Below, one piece after another: positions 8,368 to 18,281 of a stretch of 64,000 bases of DNA. The stretch's first letter is position 1; each line of letters starts with the position of its first letter. Location: assembly GCA_023953835.1 (NCBI GenBank), contig JAMLJB010000001.1, positions 2,639,501 through 2,703,500 on the forward strand. The letters are read 5' to 3'. Position numbers and translations under genes: made by a program. Under the pieces are notes generated by a model that saw nothing but the letters and a program-made list of their open reading frames with translations, was not told the origin of the DNA and searched no databases. Source of the stretch: Rhizobiaceae bacterium. Lineage in GTDB: Bacteria; Pseudomonadota; Alphaproteobacteria; Rhizobiales; Rhizobiaceae.

Positions 8368-9618
8368 ATGCCGAATTCAAGCGTGACCCTTACAGAGGCC
8401 CGGGCGAACTCGACGAGTGTCGATCCGATAAAGATCCCCTCGGGTCGAGGGTTGAACCTGAAGATCACCGGAATCGAAACGTTCATTGTCGACTGCTATC
8501 GAACGAACTGGGTGTTCGTGGAGATTCACACCAACGGAGGGATCGTTGGGATCGGCGAAGGCAGCATCGAATACCGAGAACCGACTGTCTGCCAAGCCAT
8601 TGACGAATTATCGCGAATTTTGCTGGGCTCCGATCCGTTCGCCATCGAGGGCCTGCATCTATTGATGCAGCGGGAGAGCTACTGGTGGTCCGGCCCAATC
8701 TTGTCGACCGCAATAAGCGCGGTCGAGCTGGCCCTATGGGACATCAAGGGCAAGGCGCTCGGTGTACCGGTCTACGAACTTCTCGGCGGCAAAGTGCGCG
8801 ACCGCATCAATGTCTATGCCAACAGTTGGTTTGCCGGCGCAAAATCGATCGAGCAGTTTGCGGAAAAGGCAGCACAAGCCACAGCCCAGGGATTTACGGG
8901 TCTGAAGTGGGACCCATTCGGACAAGCTTACCTCACTATGACAACGGCGCAGCTCAACGCATCGATAGCGAACGTCGTGGCGGTGCGCGAAGCGGTCGGT
9001 CCCGACGTCGATCTCTATGTCGAGGGTCATGGTCGCTTCAACGTCACCACGGCGATCGAGGTTGGCCGGGCGCTGGAAGGTTTGGGCGTAAAGTGGTTCG
9101 AGGAGCCAACCGTCCCGACTCGCGCGGCGCCCATCGCCGAAGTCCGTCGTTCTGTGCGCGTGCCGATCGCGGTTGGTGAGCGCGCCTATTCCCGCTTCGA
9201 CTGCGCTGACCTGATTAGCGCTGGTGCGGTCGATGTTATCCAACCGGACATCTGCCATGTCTCTGGCCTGCTCGAAATGAAACGCATCGCTGCCATGGCT
9301 GACGCCAGCCTCATTCCGGTCGCACCCCACAATGCCAACGGAGCGGTGTGCCACGCCGCAGGCCTGCACTTCGCGGCTGCGTGCAACAATTTCGCGGTTC
9401 TTGAAACCTTCGTGATCGATGTGCCCTGGCGGCGTGACATCACGACGGAGGATTGGACATTCGAGGACGGCTGTTTCGTCGTGCCCGACAAGCCAGGGCT
9501 CGGCGTTGAATTGCGAAAGGACGCCTTCGCCAACTATCCCTACAAGGTTCACAACCTGCGCCACTTTACAGGCAAGCTGACAGACATCCGTCCGCCAGAT
9601 TCCTGCCGCTGGTTCTAG
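8368..9618 (+). CDS. Enolase-superfamily sugar-acid dehydratase
   Basis: 416 residues of the mandelate racemase/muconate lactonizing branch of the enolase superfamily. The capping domain is N-terminal. The barrel shows K180 in GLKWDPFG, metal ligands at E219, E245 and E271 (VEGHG, FEEP, VGER), D294 in QPD, H321 in APHN and E346 in LETF. These are the features of acid-sugar dehydratases rather than muconate cyclases. With a downstream KDA-dehydratase homologue and an oxoglutarate-semialdehyde dehydrogenase, the likely reaction is dehydration of a pentonate to 2-keto-3-deoxypentonate. L-lyxonate or L-arabonate are candidates; the exact sugar is not determinable. The start is uncertain: similarity begins near residue 30. 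Confidence 0.87.
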   Translation: MPNSSVTLTEARANSTSVDPIKIPSGRGLNLKITGIETFIVDCYRTNWVFVEIHTNGGIVGIGEGSIEYREPTVCQAIDELSRILLGSDPFAIEGLHLLMQRESYWWSGPILSTAISAVELALWDIKGKALGVPVYELLGGKVRDRINVYANSWFAGAKSIEQFAEKAAQATAQGFTGLKWDPFGQAYLTMTTAQLNASIANVVAVREAVGPDVDLYVEGHGRFNVTTAIEVGRALEGLGVKWFEEPTVPTRAAPIAEVRRSVRVPIAVGERAYSRFDCADLISAGAVDVIQPDICHVSGLLEMKRIAAMADASLIPVAPHNANGAVCHAAGLHFAAACNNFAVLETFVIDVPWRRDITTEDWTFEDGCFVVPDKPGLGVELRKDAFANYPYKVHNLRHFTGKLTDIRPPDSCRWF

Positions 9619-9799
9619 AGGATTGGACCGGACCAGAGCGAAGCGGTGCTTTCGAATGAACTCGATGCGCAACAAGGGACGAATCGTCGAAGGCAATTTC
9701 CAGTGTGCGAGCAAGCACATCGCCCCATCGATGCGATCGGATCGCATGCCGCATGCACAGGTCTCTGAGTGGAAATAAGAATGGCAAGGGAGGATAGAT

Positions 9800-11341
9800 A
9801 TGAAAGATACAAAGAAATCTGGCGTTTTGAGACGGTTGATGGTCACCGCCTCAGCCATCATGATGTTGGGTGTTTCCGCTGTTTTCAGCCCGGCAAACGC
9901 AGGAAAAGAGGATAACACGCTAACCGTAGCGTGGGACCGCAGCATACCTTCACTCGACTACTACTATATTTCGACACCCGAGATGTTTTCCCTCGGCCGC
10001 GAGATTTGGGATTCCCTCATTGAACGCGACCCCGTAACCCATGAATACAAGCCTTCGCTCGCTACATCATGGGCGTGGATTGATGACCTCACCCTTGAGT
10101 TGAAACTTCGCGAGGACGTGAAGTTTCACAACGATGAGCCTTTTGACGCCGATGACGTCGTATACACTCTCAACTTGGTTTCCGATCCGAAATCAAAGGT
10201 CACGAGTGCGGTATATGTGCGATGGATCAAGAACGCGGAGAAGATTGATAAGTACACTGTCCGCATCCATCTGAAGGAGCCCTTTCCCGCCGCGCTCGAA
10301 TTCCTGGCCGGCCCCGTGCTCATCTATCCGAACGAATATTACGAGCGCGTTGGTTCCGAGGGCATGAGCCTTCATCCTGTGGGAACAGGGCCATACCAGG
10401 TGGCGAACGTCGATCTCGGCAAGGAGATCGTGCTTGAGAGCGGCAACGGACTTGGCCCGCGCGGAAAGGCGAACATCTCGCGGGTCGTTATCCGATTCAT
10501 TCCCGAAAAGGCCACGCAGATGGCGCTGCTGCTGGCGGGGAAAGTGGATTGGATCCCCAATGTGCCGGTCGACGAAGTCTCGAAATTCGATGGCGTCCCC
10601 GGCCTGGCAACCGTAGGCGGAGAAATCATGCGTTTCGTCTACTTCTTCTTCGACGTCACGGGCCGCGCCGGAAAGTCGCCGCTGCAACAGGTCGAAGTGC
10701 GACGCGCAATCGCGCATGCCATCAACCGGGAGGAGATAGCTAATGTCCTCTATGGCGGTGGGGCCAAGCCCGCAAAGGCGCCCTGCTTCTGGGAACAGTT
10801 TGGATGTTACCAGGATGCTCCTCAGTATGAATATGATCCGGAGAAGGCAAAGAGCCTGCTTGCCGCAGCCGGATATCCGAACGGATTTGACACCAAACTC
10901 GACACATACATGCCGACCCAGCTTAGTGACGTGATCGCGGGATATCTCGGGGCAGTTGGTGTTCGGACCAAAGTCGAGACTTTGCAGTTTCAGCCCTGGT
11001 ACAAGAAACTGACCGACGGCGCTTCGCCGATCAGCATGCAGGGCTGGGCCTCGTTCCGGATAAATGACTCATCCGCCGCCTTGGCGACCATCATCAACTG
11101 GTCGGGCATATCCGATTATTACGGCGACGCTGAGTTGAAGGAACAACTGAATATCGGTGATACGAGCACTGACCCGGAAGTACGGAAGGCGGCCTATGAG
11201 AAGGCGATCCTGCGTATGATGGATCAGATGTACATCTTGCCGTTGAATTCCATGAGCGTTTACTACGCATACAGGGAAGGACTCGAGTTCAGCACCTACA
11301 AAGATGAGGTGCTGCGCTACTATCTTTACAAATGGAACTGA
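9800..11341 (+). CDS. ABC transporter substrate-binding protein, Dpp/Opp (SBP_bac_5) type
   Basis: A 513-residue family 5 extracellular solute-binding protein. A basic N-terminus and hydrophobic stretch end at a probable signal-peptidase site near SPANAGKED, so it is periplasmic. Family motifs include FHNDEPFDADDVVYTLN, HPVGTGPYQV and RRAIAHAINREEIANVLYGG. AAGGGAGGAT at 9786-9794 is the ribosome site. It heads a five-gene transporter operon with two permeases and two ATPases. Family 5 proteins bind peptides, nickel, opines or oligosaccharides. Next to sugar-acid enzymes, the ligand here may be a sugar acid or a glycoside containing it. Confidence 0.92.
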   Translation: MKDTKKSGVLRRLMVTASAIMMLGVSAVFSPANAGKEDNTLTVAWDRSIPSLDYYYISTPEMFSLGREIWDSLIERDPVTHEYKPSLATSWAWIDDLTLELKLREDVKFHNDEPFDADDVVYTLNLVSDPKSKVTSAVYVRWIKNAEKIDKYTVRIHLKEPFPAALEFLAGPVLIYPNEYYERVGSEGMSLHPVGTGPYQVANVDLGKEIVLESGNGLGPRGKANISRVVIRFIPEKATQMALLLAGKVDWIPNVPVDEVSKFDGVPGLATVGGEIMRFVYFFFDVTGRAGKSPLQQVEVRRAIAHAINREEIANVLYGGGAKPAKAPCFWEQFGCYQDAPQYEYDPEKAKSLLAAAGYPNGFDTKLDTYMPTQLSDVIAGYLGAVGVRTKVETLQFQPWYKKLTDGASPISMQGWASFRINDSSAALATIINWSGISDYYGDAELKEQLNIGDTSTDPEVRKAAYEKAILRMMDQMYILPLNSMSVYYAYREGLEFSTYKDEVLRYYLYKWN

Positions 11342-11656
11342 TACCGGACGCGGAGGGCAGCGCCGGTCGCAAAGAACCATAAGGCATGGTCATGGAACTC
11401 GGGTCGGGATTGCCGTCGGATGAGCGGCTCCCGACCTCAGCCGGAATATGTGACCTTCCGGCGGACGCTTCTCCACTGCTGCCGAGCGACCGCGGACTTC
11501 CCGGGATCCTGTGTTTCTTCGGCCCGCTGGCGTGGGAGCAAATGGGAGCGCCATATGACAATGTGAGGGTAGACGCCGAGAGAAGTTGCGTCGGTTCTGC
11601 CGTCGCGACGATGGGTACAGCCATGCGGAGCGATCTCGAACAGTAAGCGGCAAGTC
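11342..11656. other. Intergenic stretch inside the transporter operon
   Basis: This is 315 bases between the binding protein and first permease. An 86-codon plus-strand frame at 11386-11646 has no recognisable domain and an unconvincing start, so I do not call it. Such gaps often hold a hairpin that lets the binding protein be made in excess, but I found no clear one. Confidence 0.35.
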
Positions 11657-12574
11657 ATGCTAAGATACATAGTCAAAAAAGCAATCATGGCGGTGTTGGT
11701 TGCGGTGACGGTCACGGTCATCGCCTTCCTGTTGTTGCACGTATCAGGCGATCTTGCAGTCGCAATGGCCGGGCAGGGCGCTCCTCCGGAGGAAATCGAA
11801 GCGATACGACGCGCATACGGCTTTGATCACCCTATCATCATTCAATATATGGATTGGGTGCTTCGCGCTCTGCAGGGCGACCTCGGCAGTTCGTATTTTT
11901 TCCGGGTCCCGGTTACGGAACTGATCGTTTCGCGCCTGCCCATAACCTTCATCCTGGGCGTTTTCGCCCTGGCGTTTGCCCTGTCGTTGGGAATGCTCTT
12001 CGGCATCCTTGCGGCACTGTGGCAAAATACCTGGGTCGATCGGCTCTTGATGACGATTTCAGTGATTGGACAGGCGCTGCCCAGTTTCTGGTTTGCGCTT
12101 CTGCTGATCATCTTTTTCGGCGTGCAGCTTGGCTGGCTTCCAATATCCGGCACCGATACATGGCAGAACTTCGTTCTTCCGGTAGTTACACTGGGCTTTT
12201 ACGCACTGCCCGCCTTTATGCGGCTTACTCGCGCCGGAATGATCGAAGTCATGGGCTCCGACTATATCCGGACGGCACGAGCCAAGGGGCTGCGACCGGC
12301 GTCGGTAATCTTTAAACACGCATTGCGCAATGCAGTGATTCCCGTAGCTTCCGTGGCCCCGGTCCAATTCGGCTTCATGCTCGGCGGGTCTGTCGTGATC
12401 GAAACCGTATTCACCCTTAACGGGCTCGGATATCTCGCATGGGAATCCATCAGCCGGGTCGACTTTCCAGTCGTACAAGCCATCGTGCTGATCCTCGCCC
12501 TCATATATGTCGTCCTCACCCTGATCGCAGAGATGATTATTGCATTTCTCGATCCCAGATCGAGAGTGGAGTAA
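11657..12574 (+). CDS. ABC transporter permease, DppB type
   Basis: A 305-residue inner-membrane permease. It has about six hydrophobic segments and the binding-protein-dependent permease signature around YIRTARAKGLRPASVIFKHAL, the loop that contacts the ATPases. The order after the binding protein and before a second permease matches dpp/opp operons. It ends five bases before the next gene. Confidence 0.93.
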   Translation: MLRYIVKKAIMAVLVAVTVTVIAFLLLHVSGDLAVAMAGQGAPPEEIEAIRRAYGFDHPIIIQYMDWVLRALQGDLGSSYFFRVPVTELIVSRLPITFILGVFALAFALSLGMLFGILAALWQNTWVDRLLMTISVIGQALPSFWFALLLIIFFGVQLGWLPISGTDTWQNFVLPVVTLGFYALPAFMRLTRAGMIEVMGSDYIRTARAKGLRPASVIFKHALRNAVIPVASVAPVQFGFMLGGSVVIETVFTLNGLGYLAWESISRVDFPVVQAIVLILALIYVVLTLIAEMIIAFLDPRSRVE

Positions 12575-12579
12575 CGGTC

Positions 12580-13479
12580 ATGGCTGCTGAACTCGTTGAT
12601 TCGAAAGCTGAATCTTTGCCACGACAGCGACCCCGCCCGGCGAGAATACGTATCCTTCGAAACTCCGGGGCTGTATTTGGCGCTGTCGTTTTGATTGCCA
12701 TCGTTCTTGTGGCGATCTTTGCACGAGTTCTCGTAACAGAAGCGCCCGACCATACGGATATTTCGAAGCGATTGGTTCCACCCGTCTGGCATGAAACGGG
12801 AACGTGGGAACACCCGCTGGGCACGGACAGATTGGGGCGGGACTATCTATCTCGCCTTGTCTACGGAGCGCAGACATCTCTTCTTATTGGTAGCGTTGCG
12901 GTGTTAATGTCGGCAAGCATTGGAATTACGCTTGGCATGCTTGCCGGCTTCTTTGGTGGTCGCCTGGACACCTTTGTCACATTCCTTGTGACGACTCGAC
13001 TTGCAATGCCGGTTATTCTGGTGGCGCTATCCGTCGTGGCCCTTGTGGGAGGCTCGCTGACGGTTCTCATTCTTGTTCTCGGGCTTCTCTTATGGGATCG
13101 TTTCGCCGTTGTTGCTCGCGCGGCGACAAGAGAGGCGCAGTCGCGCGACTACGTCGCGGCTGCCCGCGCGGTGGGGTGCTCGACTCCTTATATCATGATC
13201 TTCGAGATTCTGCCCAACATAGCACCGCCCCTTATTGTGGTCGCCACTTTGGAAATGGCTCAGGCCACGCTGCTGGAAGCAGGATTGTCCTTTCTGGGAT
13301 TGGGGGTACAGCCCCCGCTCTCCTCATGGGGTCTCATGATCAGTGAAGGCAGGGAGTACATGTTTTTCAGCCCCTGGGTGATCTTCATTCCCGGCCTCTC
13401 GCTTTTCATACTGGTATTCTGCATCAACCTGGTTGGCGACGGTGTCAGGGATCTGGTTGGTCCGGAGAGCCGCATATGA
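12580..13479 (+). CDS. ABC transporter permease, DppC type
   Basis: A 299-residue second permease of the peptide/nickel-type transporter. It has the DppC-like N-terminus followed by LGTDRLGRDYLSRLVYGAQ, which is diagnostic of this subfamily, and the coupling loop DYVAAARAVGCSTPYIMIFEI. The longer upstream open frame overlaps the previous gene, so I chose ATG 12580, the first start after that gene's stop. Its end overlaps the next gene by four bases (ATGA). Confidence 0.93.
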   Translation: MAAELVDSKAESLPRQRPRPARIRILRNSGAVFGAVVLIAIVLVAIFARVLVTEAPDHTDISKRLVPPVWHETGTWEHPLGTDRLGRDYLSRLVYGAQTSLLIGSVAVLMSASIGITLGMLAGFFGGRLDTFVTFLVTTRLAMPVILVALSVVALVGGSLTVLILVLGLLLWDRFAVVARAATREAQSRDYVAAARAVGCSTPYIMIFEILPNIAPPLIVVATLEMAQATLLEAGLSFLGLGVQPPLSSWGLMISEGREYMFFSPWVIFIPGLSLFILVFCINLVGDGVRDLVGPESRI

Positions 13480-14477
13480 GCCCGCTTCTCGATGTCGAGC
13501 ATCTTAGTGTCGAAATTCCGCTGACGCATGGCTTGTTGAGACCTGTGCGAGACGTAAGCTTTTCCGTCGAGCCCGGCGAAACGCTCTGCATCGTCGGCGA
13601 ATCCGGTTGCGGCAAATCCCTAACTGCGCTTGCGATCATGGGCCTTCTTCCCCGGCGCGCAAGGCGCAGCGCCGCCCGGCTGAAGTTTGAGGAACTCGAA
13701 CTTGGAGCAATACCCGAACGCGCAATGATGGATATCCGGGGCAATGGGATCGCCATGATATTTCAGGATCCCATGACCTCGCTCAACCCGAGCTTCACCA
13801 TCGGAAATCAGTTGGAGGAAGTGCTGGTGAGGCATCGTGGCGCCTCCCGTGCCGAGGCCCGTGATCGGGCGCTGTTTCTCCTGGAGAAGGTGGGTATCTC
13901 CGCTCCGCATCTGCGTCTGAAACAATACCCGCATCAACTGTCCGGCGGCTTGCGTCAACGCGTGATGATCGCAATGGCACTTATGTGCAATCCGAAGCTG
14001 TTGATAGCGGACGAACCGACGACAGCGTTGGATGTCACCATACAGGTACAGATATTGCATCTTCTCAATGATCTTTGCGATGAATTCGGGATGGGGCTTC
14101 TGCTCATCACTCACGATCTGGGAATTGTTTCTCGGATCGCGGATCGCGTGGCGGTTATGTATGCGGGGGAGATCGTAGAACTCGGCAAGTCGAGCGAGGT
14201 CATGCTCAACCCGATCCATCCCTACACGGAGGCGTTGCTTAAATGCATTCCGGTGCCTGGAAAAGTGGAGAGAGGCCAATATCTCGGATCAATTCCAGGT
14301 GTGGTGCCAAGTCTTGCCGAAGAGATTTCGGGATGTGTGTTTCGTGAACGGTGCGCTTACGCCATGCCGCAATGTGCGGAAGATGTGAACTTGTCGGAGC
14401 TTTCCGCAGATCATGTCGTTCGTTGCGTTCTTTGGCAAAGCCGAGGCGCCCGGCAGGCGATGGGTGGTCGGCAATGA
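13476..14477 (+). CDS. ABC transporter ATP-binding protein, DppD type
   Basis: A 333-residue ATPase. It has Walker A GESGCGKS near residue 43, signature [15 protein letters not shown], Walker [13 protein letters not shown], and the C-terminal oligopeptide-transporter tail with [14 protein letters not shown]. Those cysteines fit the Fe-S motif known in some DppD proteins. It overlaps both neighbours by four bases, indicating tight translational coupling. Confidence 0.94.
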   Translation: MSPLLDVEHLSVEIPLTHGLLRPVRDVSFSVEPGETLCIVGESGCGKSLTALAIMGLLPRRARRSAARLKFEELELGAIPERAMMDIRGNGIAMIFQDPMTSLNPSFTIGNQLEEVLVRHRGASRAEARDRALFLLEKVGISAPHLRLKQYPHQLSGGLRQRVMIAMALMCNPKLLIADEPTTALDVTIQVQILHLLNDLCDEFGMGLLLITHDLGIVSRIADRVAVMYAGEIVELGKSSEVMLNPIHPYTEALLKCIPVPGKVERGQYLGSIPGVVPSLAEEISGCVFRERCAYAMPQCAEDVNLSELSADHVVRCVLWQSRGARQAMGGRQ

Positions 14478-15469
14478 ATATTTCGGCCGCAACGACGTCT
14501 CAGCCGCCCATCATGGAAGCTTCACAATTGTACAAGACGTTCCGGACGGCGGGCGGCATGTTCAAGGCACGTCGCATCCTTCATGCGGTGACCGATGTCT
14601 CTCTGCAAGTTCGTCGGGGAGAAGTGCTTGGCATTGTCGGAGAATCGGGATGTGGGAAGTCAACTCTTCTCAGAATGCTGATAGGGACGTTGCGCCCCTC
14701 GAACGGCCAGATCACAATTGAGGGACGCTCGCTCGATAGCCTGGGACATAGTGCGGTGGCGCGTAAGGTTCAGCCCATTTTCCAGGATCCCTATTCCTCC
14801 TTAAATCCACGCAGGACAGTCGGGTCGATTATCGGCCAGCCGCTACATGTGCATCATATCGGCGAGACGGCTGACCGCACCCGCCGTGTTCAGGACCTGA
14901 TGGATCGGGTGGGATTGCCGGCGCGCTACTATTCCTCTTATCCATCGGAATTGTCGGGAGGACAGCGACAGCGTGTGGCCATTGCACGCGCATTGATCAT
15001 GAGCCCCAAGATCATCGTATGCGATGAACCGACTTCCGCACTTGATGTTTCGGTGCAGTCGCAGATCCTGAACCTTCTCATGGATATGAAGAGGGATCTC
15101 GATCTCACAATAATAATCGTCAGCCACAATCTCGCAGTGATCGAACATTTTGCGACACGCGTAGCCGTAATGTATCTGGGCAAAGTGGTTGAGGAGGCGG
15201 AAGCAGAGGAACTGTTCGCCAATCCAAGTCACCCCTATACGCGTGCCCTGCTGGCCTCTATTCTTACTCCGGAACCCGGCTTGGGATTGCCAGAGCTTAA
15301 CCTTGGCTCGACCTTTCCGAATCCTATGGCCCCCCCCAGCGGATGTTCATTTCATCCGCGCTGTGTTTGTTCGTTTCCCCGATGCAGTACCGAGCCGCCG
15401 GTTCTGCGTGATTTGAAACGGGCGAGAGTCGCTTGCCATCTCTATGACACGGCTGACCAGCCCCTTTGA
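14474..15469 (+). CDS. ABC transporter ATP-binding protein, DppF type
   Basis: A 331-residue second ATPase. It has Walker [10 protein letters not shown]-loop region PIFQDPYSSLNPR, signature LSGGQRQRVAIARAL, Walker B IIVCDEPTSALD, and the C-terminal cysteine-rich tail CSFHPRCVCSFPRC. ATG 14474 overlaps the preceding stop as ATGA; the longer frame upstream only mirrors the previous gene. It is the last gene of the transporter operon and converges on the KDA dehydratase gene. Confidence 0.94.
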   Translation: MNISAATTSQPPIMEASQLYKTFRTAGGMFKARRILHAVTDVSLQVRRGEVLGIVGESGCGKSTLLRMLIGTLRPSNGQITIEGRSLDSLGHSAVARKVQPIFQDPYSSLNPRRTVGSIIGQPLHVHHIGETADRTRRVQDLMDRVGLPARYYSSYPSELSGGQRQRVAIARALIMSPKIIVCDEPTSALDVSVQSQILNLLMDMKRDLDLTIIIVSHNLAVIEHFATRVAVMYLGKVVEEAEAEELFANPSHPYTRALLASILTPEPGLGLPELNLGSTFPNPMAPPSGCSFHPRCVCSFPRCSTEPPVLRDLKRARVACHLYDTADQPL

Positions 15470-15555
15470 TCGGTCCGCACCGGCTATTGCTGCAGGGGGC
15501 AAACTGGATTGACATAGCTCGCCGCAGTCTGCCCCGCAGGACTTTTCGCGCCGTC

Positions 15556-16485
15556 TTATCTGCCCCAGCCAAGCGCGAGCGGGGAGACCTCGCGCGCGAG
15601 TTCCAGAAGTCCCTCTCGGGTCGCAGGATGTAGGGGTCGTAGAGGATGACGGACGGTTTCGCTGGCGATCACGCGGCCCTCGAACAAAACGGCCTTTGCC
15701 GCGCGCAGGCCGCACTGCCGGTTCTCGAAGTTGATGAGGGGCAGAATACGCGCGTAGTCCTTCGCAGCTTCAATCCGGTCATTATTCCGGTGTTTCTGCA
15801 CCACCGTGCGGATCAGGTCGGGCAAAAGCGCACTGCACATCGTGCCAACAGCACCGGCGTCAAGGTCCGCCATCAGCGTGATCGACTCCTCTCCGTCGAA
15901 GGGACCGACAATCGCATCGTCGCCTACCTCGATAAGTTCGCGCAATTTTGCGGCAGCGCCCGCAACCTCTATCTTGAAATGGTGAACGGCTGGTATGATC
16001 GCAGCGAGCCGCGCGAGAAACGCGACGGATAGCCGGACGCCGCTCAAGGGTGCGTCCTGCACCATGATCGGAAGACGGGACGCTTCGGCAACCGCCGCGA
16101 AATGTTCGACCATTGCCTCTTCATCAGCCTGTAGCCCCGCACCGTGGTAGGGTGGCATCAGCATCAGCATGAAGGCTCCCGCTGACGCTGCCTGCCTTGC
16201 ACGTTCGGCGGCGATCGCAGTGGAAAAATGGCTGCATGTCACGATGATCGGAACACGCCCCGCAGCATGGTCAATGCAAAGATCAACAAGCTGGGTACGC
16301 TCGTTGTCAGTCAGCAGAAACTGTTCGGAATAGTTCGCAAGTATGCATATTCCATCGACGCCCTGATCGATCATGCAATCTATGACCCGCTTCTGGCCTT
16401 CGAGGTCAAGCGCGCCATTTTCCAGGAACGGTGTTGGCGCTACCGGCACTACGCCCGTGAGCTTCCGGGTACGAATGTCGTCCAT
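15556..16485 (-). CDS. 2-keto-3-deoxy-L-arabonate dehydratase (DHDPS/NAL family)
   Basis: A 309-residue class I lyase-fold enzyme, the same length I recall for L-KDA dehydratase of Azospirillum. Family-specific stretches are intact: GICILANYSEQF, MPPYHGAG, PIMVQDAPLSG, FKIEVAGAAAKLREL (Schiff-base K171), FDGEESITLMADLDAGA and LPLINFENRQ. It would convert 2-keto-3-deoxypentonate to 2-oxoglutarate semialdehyde. This places it directly between the enolase-type dehydratase at 8368 and the semialdehyde dehydrogenase at 19935. A closely related function on another 2-keto-3-deoxy acid is possible but less likely. Confidence 0.88.
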   Translation of the reverse strand: MDDIRTRKLTGVVPVAPTPFLENGALDLEGQKRVIDCMIDQGVDGICILANYSEQFLLTDNERTQLVDLCIDHAAGRVPIIVTCSHFSTAIAAERARQAASAGAFMLMLMPPYHGAGLQADEEAMVEHFAAVAEASRLPIMVQDAPLSGVRLSVAFLARLAAIIPAVHHFKIEVAGAAAKLRELIEVGDDAIVGPFDGEESITLMADLDAGAVGTMCSALLPDLIRTVVQKHRNNDRIEAAKDYARILPLINFENRQCGLRAAKAVLFEGRVIASETVRHPLRPLHPATREGLLELAREVSPLALGWGR

Positions 16486-16747
16486 CGGCAGTTGCTTCCC
16501 TTTATGGATGTTTTGCGCATCTTCCGGCTGGCCAGCCGCAATTCGCCAGATGGAGAAACGCCAGTTCCGACCGTTAGCCTGCTTCTAAGCAATCCTCGAG
16601 TGAACAGCCCGAACGCAGGTTTCACTTCCTATGCGGCAACAACAGAAAACTGACGTCATCGCCACCGTTTGGCTGCTGCACAAACATTATGCCTGCACCG
16701 GAATCTACAGAACTGAAAAGAGGCGATGAAGGTATTCCAAACGTTCA

Positions 16748-17773
16748 TCAGACCGGGGACCCTTCGCAGACGCCGTCTATCGTGGACCTCGGCTCGCGCT
16801 GCGAGCTTCGATCATGCAGTGAGTATCCCTGCTTTCTTGCAACGGTTCGGAGGATATCTGCAAACTCCGCTGCAATCGGAGACCATTCGATGCCTCTCCG
16901 CTTTATTATGCCGAACGGCTCGCGCGGGTCGGCAAGTGTGATCGGCAGGCGAACGAAATTCCCGCTCGCAGTTGCGACGATGTCGTCGTGCATTGCGGAG
17001 AGCATTTTGGCTTGGCTCACCAATTGAAGCGTCGCGAAAACCGAGCCCGTCTCAACAAGATTGCGCGGCGTATCAAGGCCTGACTGAGAGAAATACTCGT
17101 CAAGGATTTCACGCTGCGGTGAATCTCTCGACTGCAGCACCCATGGATAATTGAGCAGTTCTGCCGCTTTGATTGCTTTACGACCGGCAAGCGGATGGTC
17201 GGCAGACGCGAAGATACCAATAGGATCGATGCCTATGGCCTCGCGGCTGAACAGAACAGGTTGCTTGGTGTTGCTGTAGCGAGCTATCACCAAATCCAGG
17301 TCGCCGTGTTCCAGTTCCTCCAGCAATCGGTCGCTCGTGTCGGAAACGATCCTGATTTTCACGAGCGGTCGCAAGGCCTTCAACTCAGCGATCGCGACCG
17401 GCAGAAGTTTGGTCACGGTCGACATGATCGCGCCGACAGCCAGCTCACCATACCCTCCGTCTTTGAGATTCTGGAGCGATGCAAAGAACCGACCGCTGTC
17501 TGCGAGGGTGGTAGAGGCAAAATCGATGATGAACTTCCCGATATCCGTCGGCACTAGCGCGCGTGACGTACGTTCGAAGATTCGCACGTCGAGTGCCGTC
17601 TCGATATTCTGAAGCATCTTGGTCGCGGCAGACTGCGTGACGTTCATGGCCTCGCCGGCTCGATGAAGGTTGCTCGTTGCGGAAATGAGAACAAGGAGGC
17701 GCAGATGCTTGAAGTTTATGCGTGTCAGCGCACGCATGAGTTGCTGTTCGGGCGGCCTCTGGAACACATTCAT
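16748..17773 (-). CDS. LysR-family regulator of the sugar-acid region
   Basis: About 341 residues. The helix-turn-helix begins at FKHLRLLVLISATSNLHRAGE and continues NVTQSAATKMLQNIE. The effector domain resembles the GbpR/GalR-like aromatic and sugar regulators (DLDLVIARYSN, HPLAGRKAIKAAELLNYPWVLQ). I chose ATG 17773, which leaves a short leader before the DNA-binding domain; ATG 17737 is an alternative. Its promoter has the same TTGACA-N17-TCTAAT pair as the 2-hydroxyacid dehydrogenase. It is divergent from a GntR gene. Confidence 0.88.
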   Translation of the reverse strand: MNVFQRPPEQQLMRALTRINFKHLRLLVLISATSNLHRAGEAMNVTQSAATKMLQNIETALDVRIFERTSRALVPTDIGKFIIDFASTTLADSGRFFASLQNLKDGGYGELAVGAIMSTVTKLLPVAIAELKALRPLVKIRIVSDTSDRLLEELEHGDLDLVIARYSNTKQPVLFSREAIGIDPIGIFASADHPLAGRKAIKAAELLNYPWVLQSRDSPQREILDEYFSQSGLDTPRNLVETGSVFATLQLVSQAKMLSAMHDDIVATASGNFVRLPITLADPREPFGIIKRRGIEWSPIAAEFADILRTVARKQGYSLHDRSSQREPRSTIDGVCEGSPV

Positions 17774-17890
17774 GAATTTCGATCCAGCATTTCGCAAATA
17801 GTTGCCTGAACAATCGCTAAAACGTGGATGCAGCTCGGCAACGAGGTGTGACACATACGGAATTCGCGGTTGAAATCACGACGGTCAGTT

Positions 17891-18011
17891 TGGTTTCTAT
17901 ATAAATTAATGTGATTAGATCGAATTCTGTCTTTTGTGTCAACCTGCGGGCCGGTTCGGTTCCCCTTTTCAATCCAAAATATTTAATATAGAAACCGTTG
18001 ATTGTATCTAA
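17891..18011. promoter_or_regulatory. Divergent lysR/gntR control region
   Basis: GGTTTCTATAT at 17891-17901 has its exact complement at 17984-17994, about 90 bases away, so the region is mirrored. On the minus strand TTGACA (17942-17937), 17 bases, TCTAAT (17919-17914) forms the LysR promoter. GTATCTAA at 18004-18011 is the complement of the TTAGATAC motif seen at the dehydratase promoter. Probably bound by the local GntR or LysR protein. Confidence 0.6.
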
Positions 18012-18281
18012 AATCGAGGCGGCCGCCGAGATTTCGAACGCGTCAAATCGATTGAATCAGCTTGGTTTTCGACTTTCGACCGATGCCCTCATGGGCCGCA
18101 TCGGTGAGGTCATATGGACGAAAACAGGAGAAAGTGATATGCGTCTAAACTTGGGCGCACACAAAAAGAGATAATATTTTGAAGGTGATAGTCCTGCAGG
18201 TGCAGTATAGGTGGGGCAGGCACTGTAGTGATTTTGGCAATCTGAAACTGCTTCTCAGAAATGCGGCTGGCCGGTGATACA
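18012..18281. other. Leader region of the first gntR gene
   Basis: No separate gene is seen. It should contain the untranslated leader of the GntR gene; I found no clear hairpin or riboswitch. Confidence 0.3.

Noticed and set aside
8734..9945. 403-codon minus-strand frame
   Set aside because: It is antisense to the enolase-type dehydratase and crosses its stop and the next promoter.
11386..11646. 86-codon frame between the binding protein and first permease
   Set aside because: There is no ribosome site of note, no domain, and unusual composition; retained only as an intergenic note.
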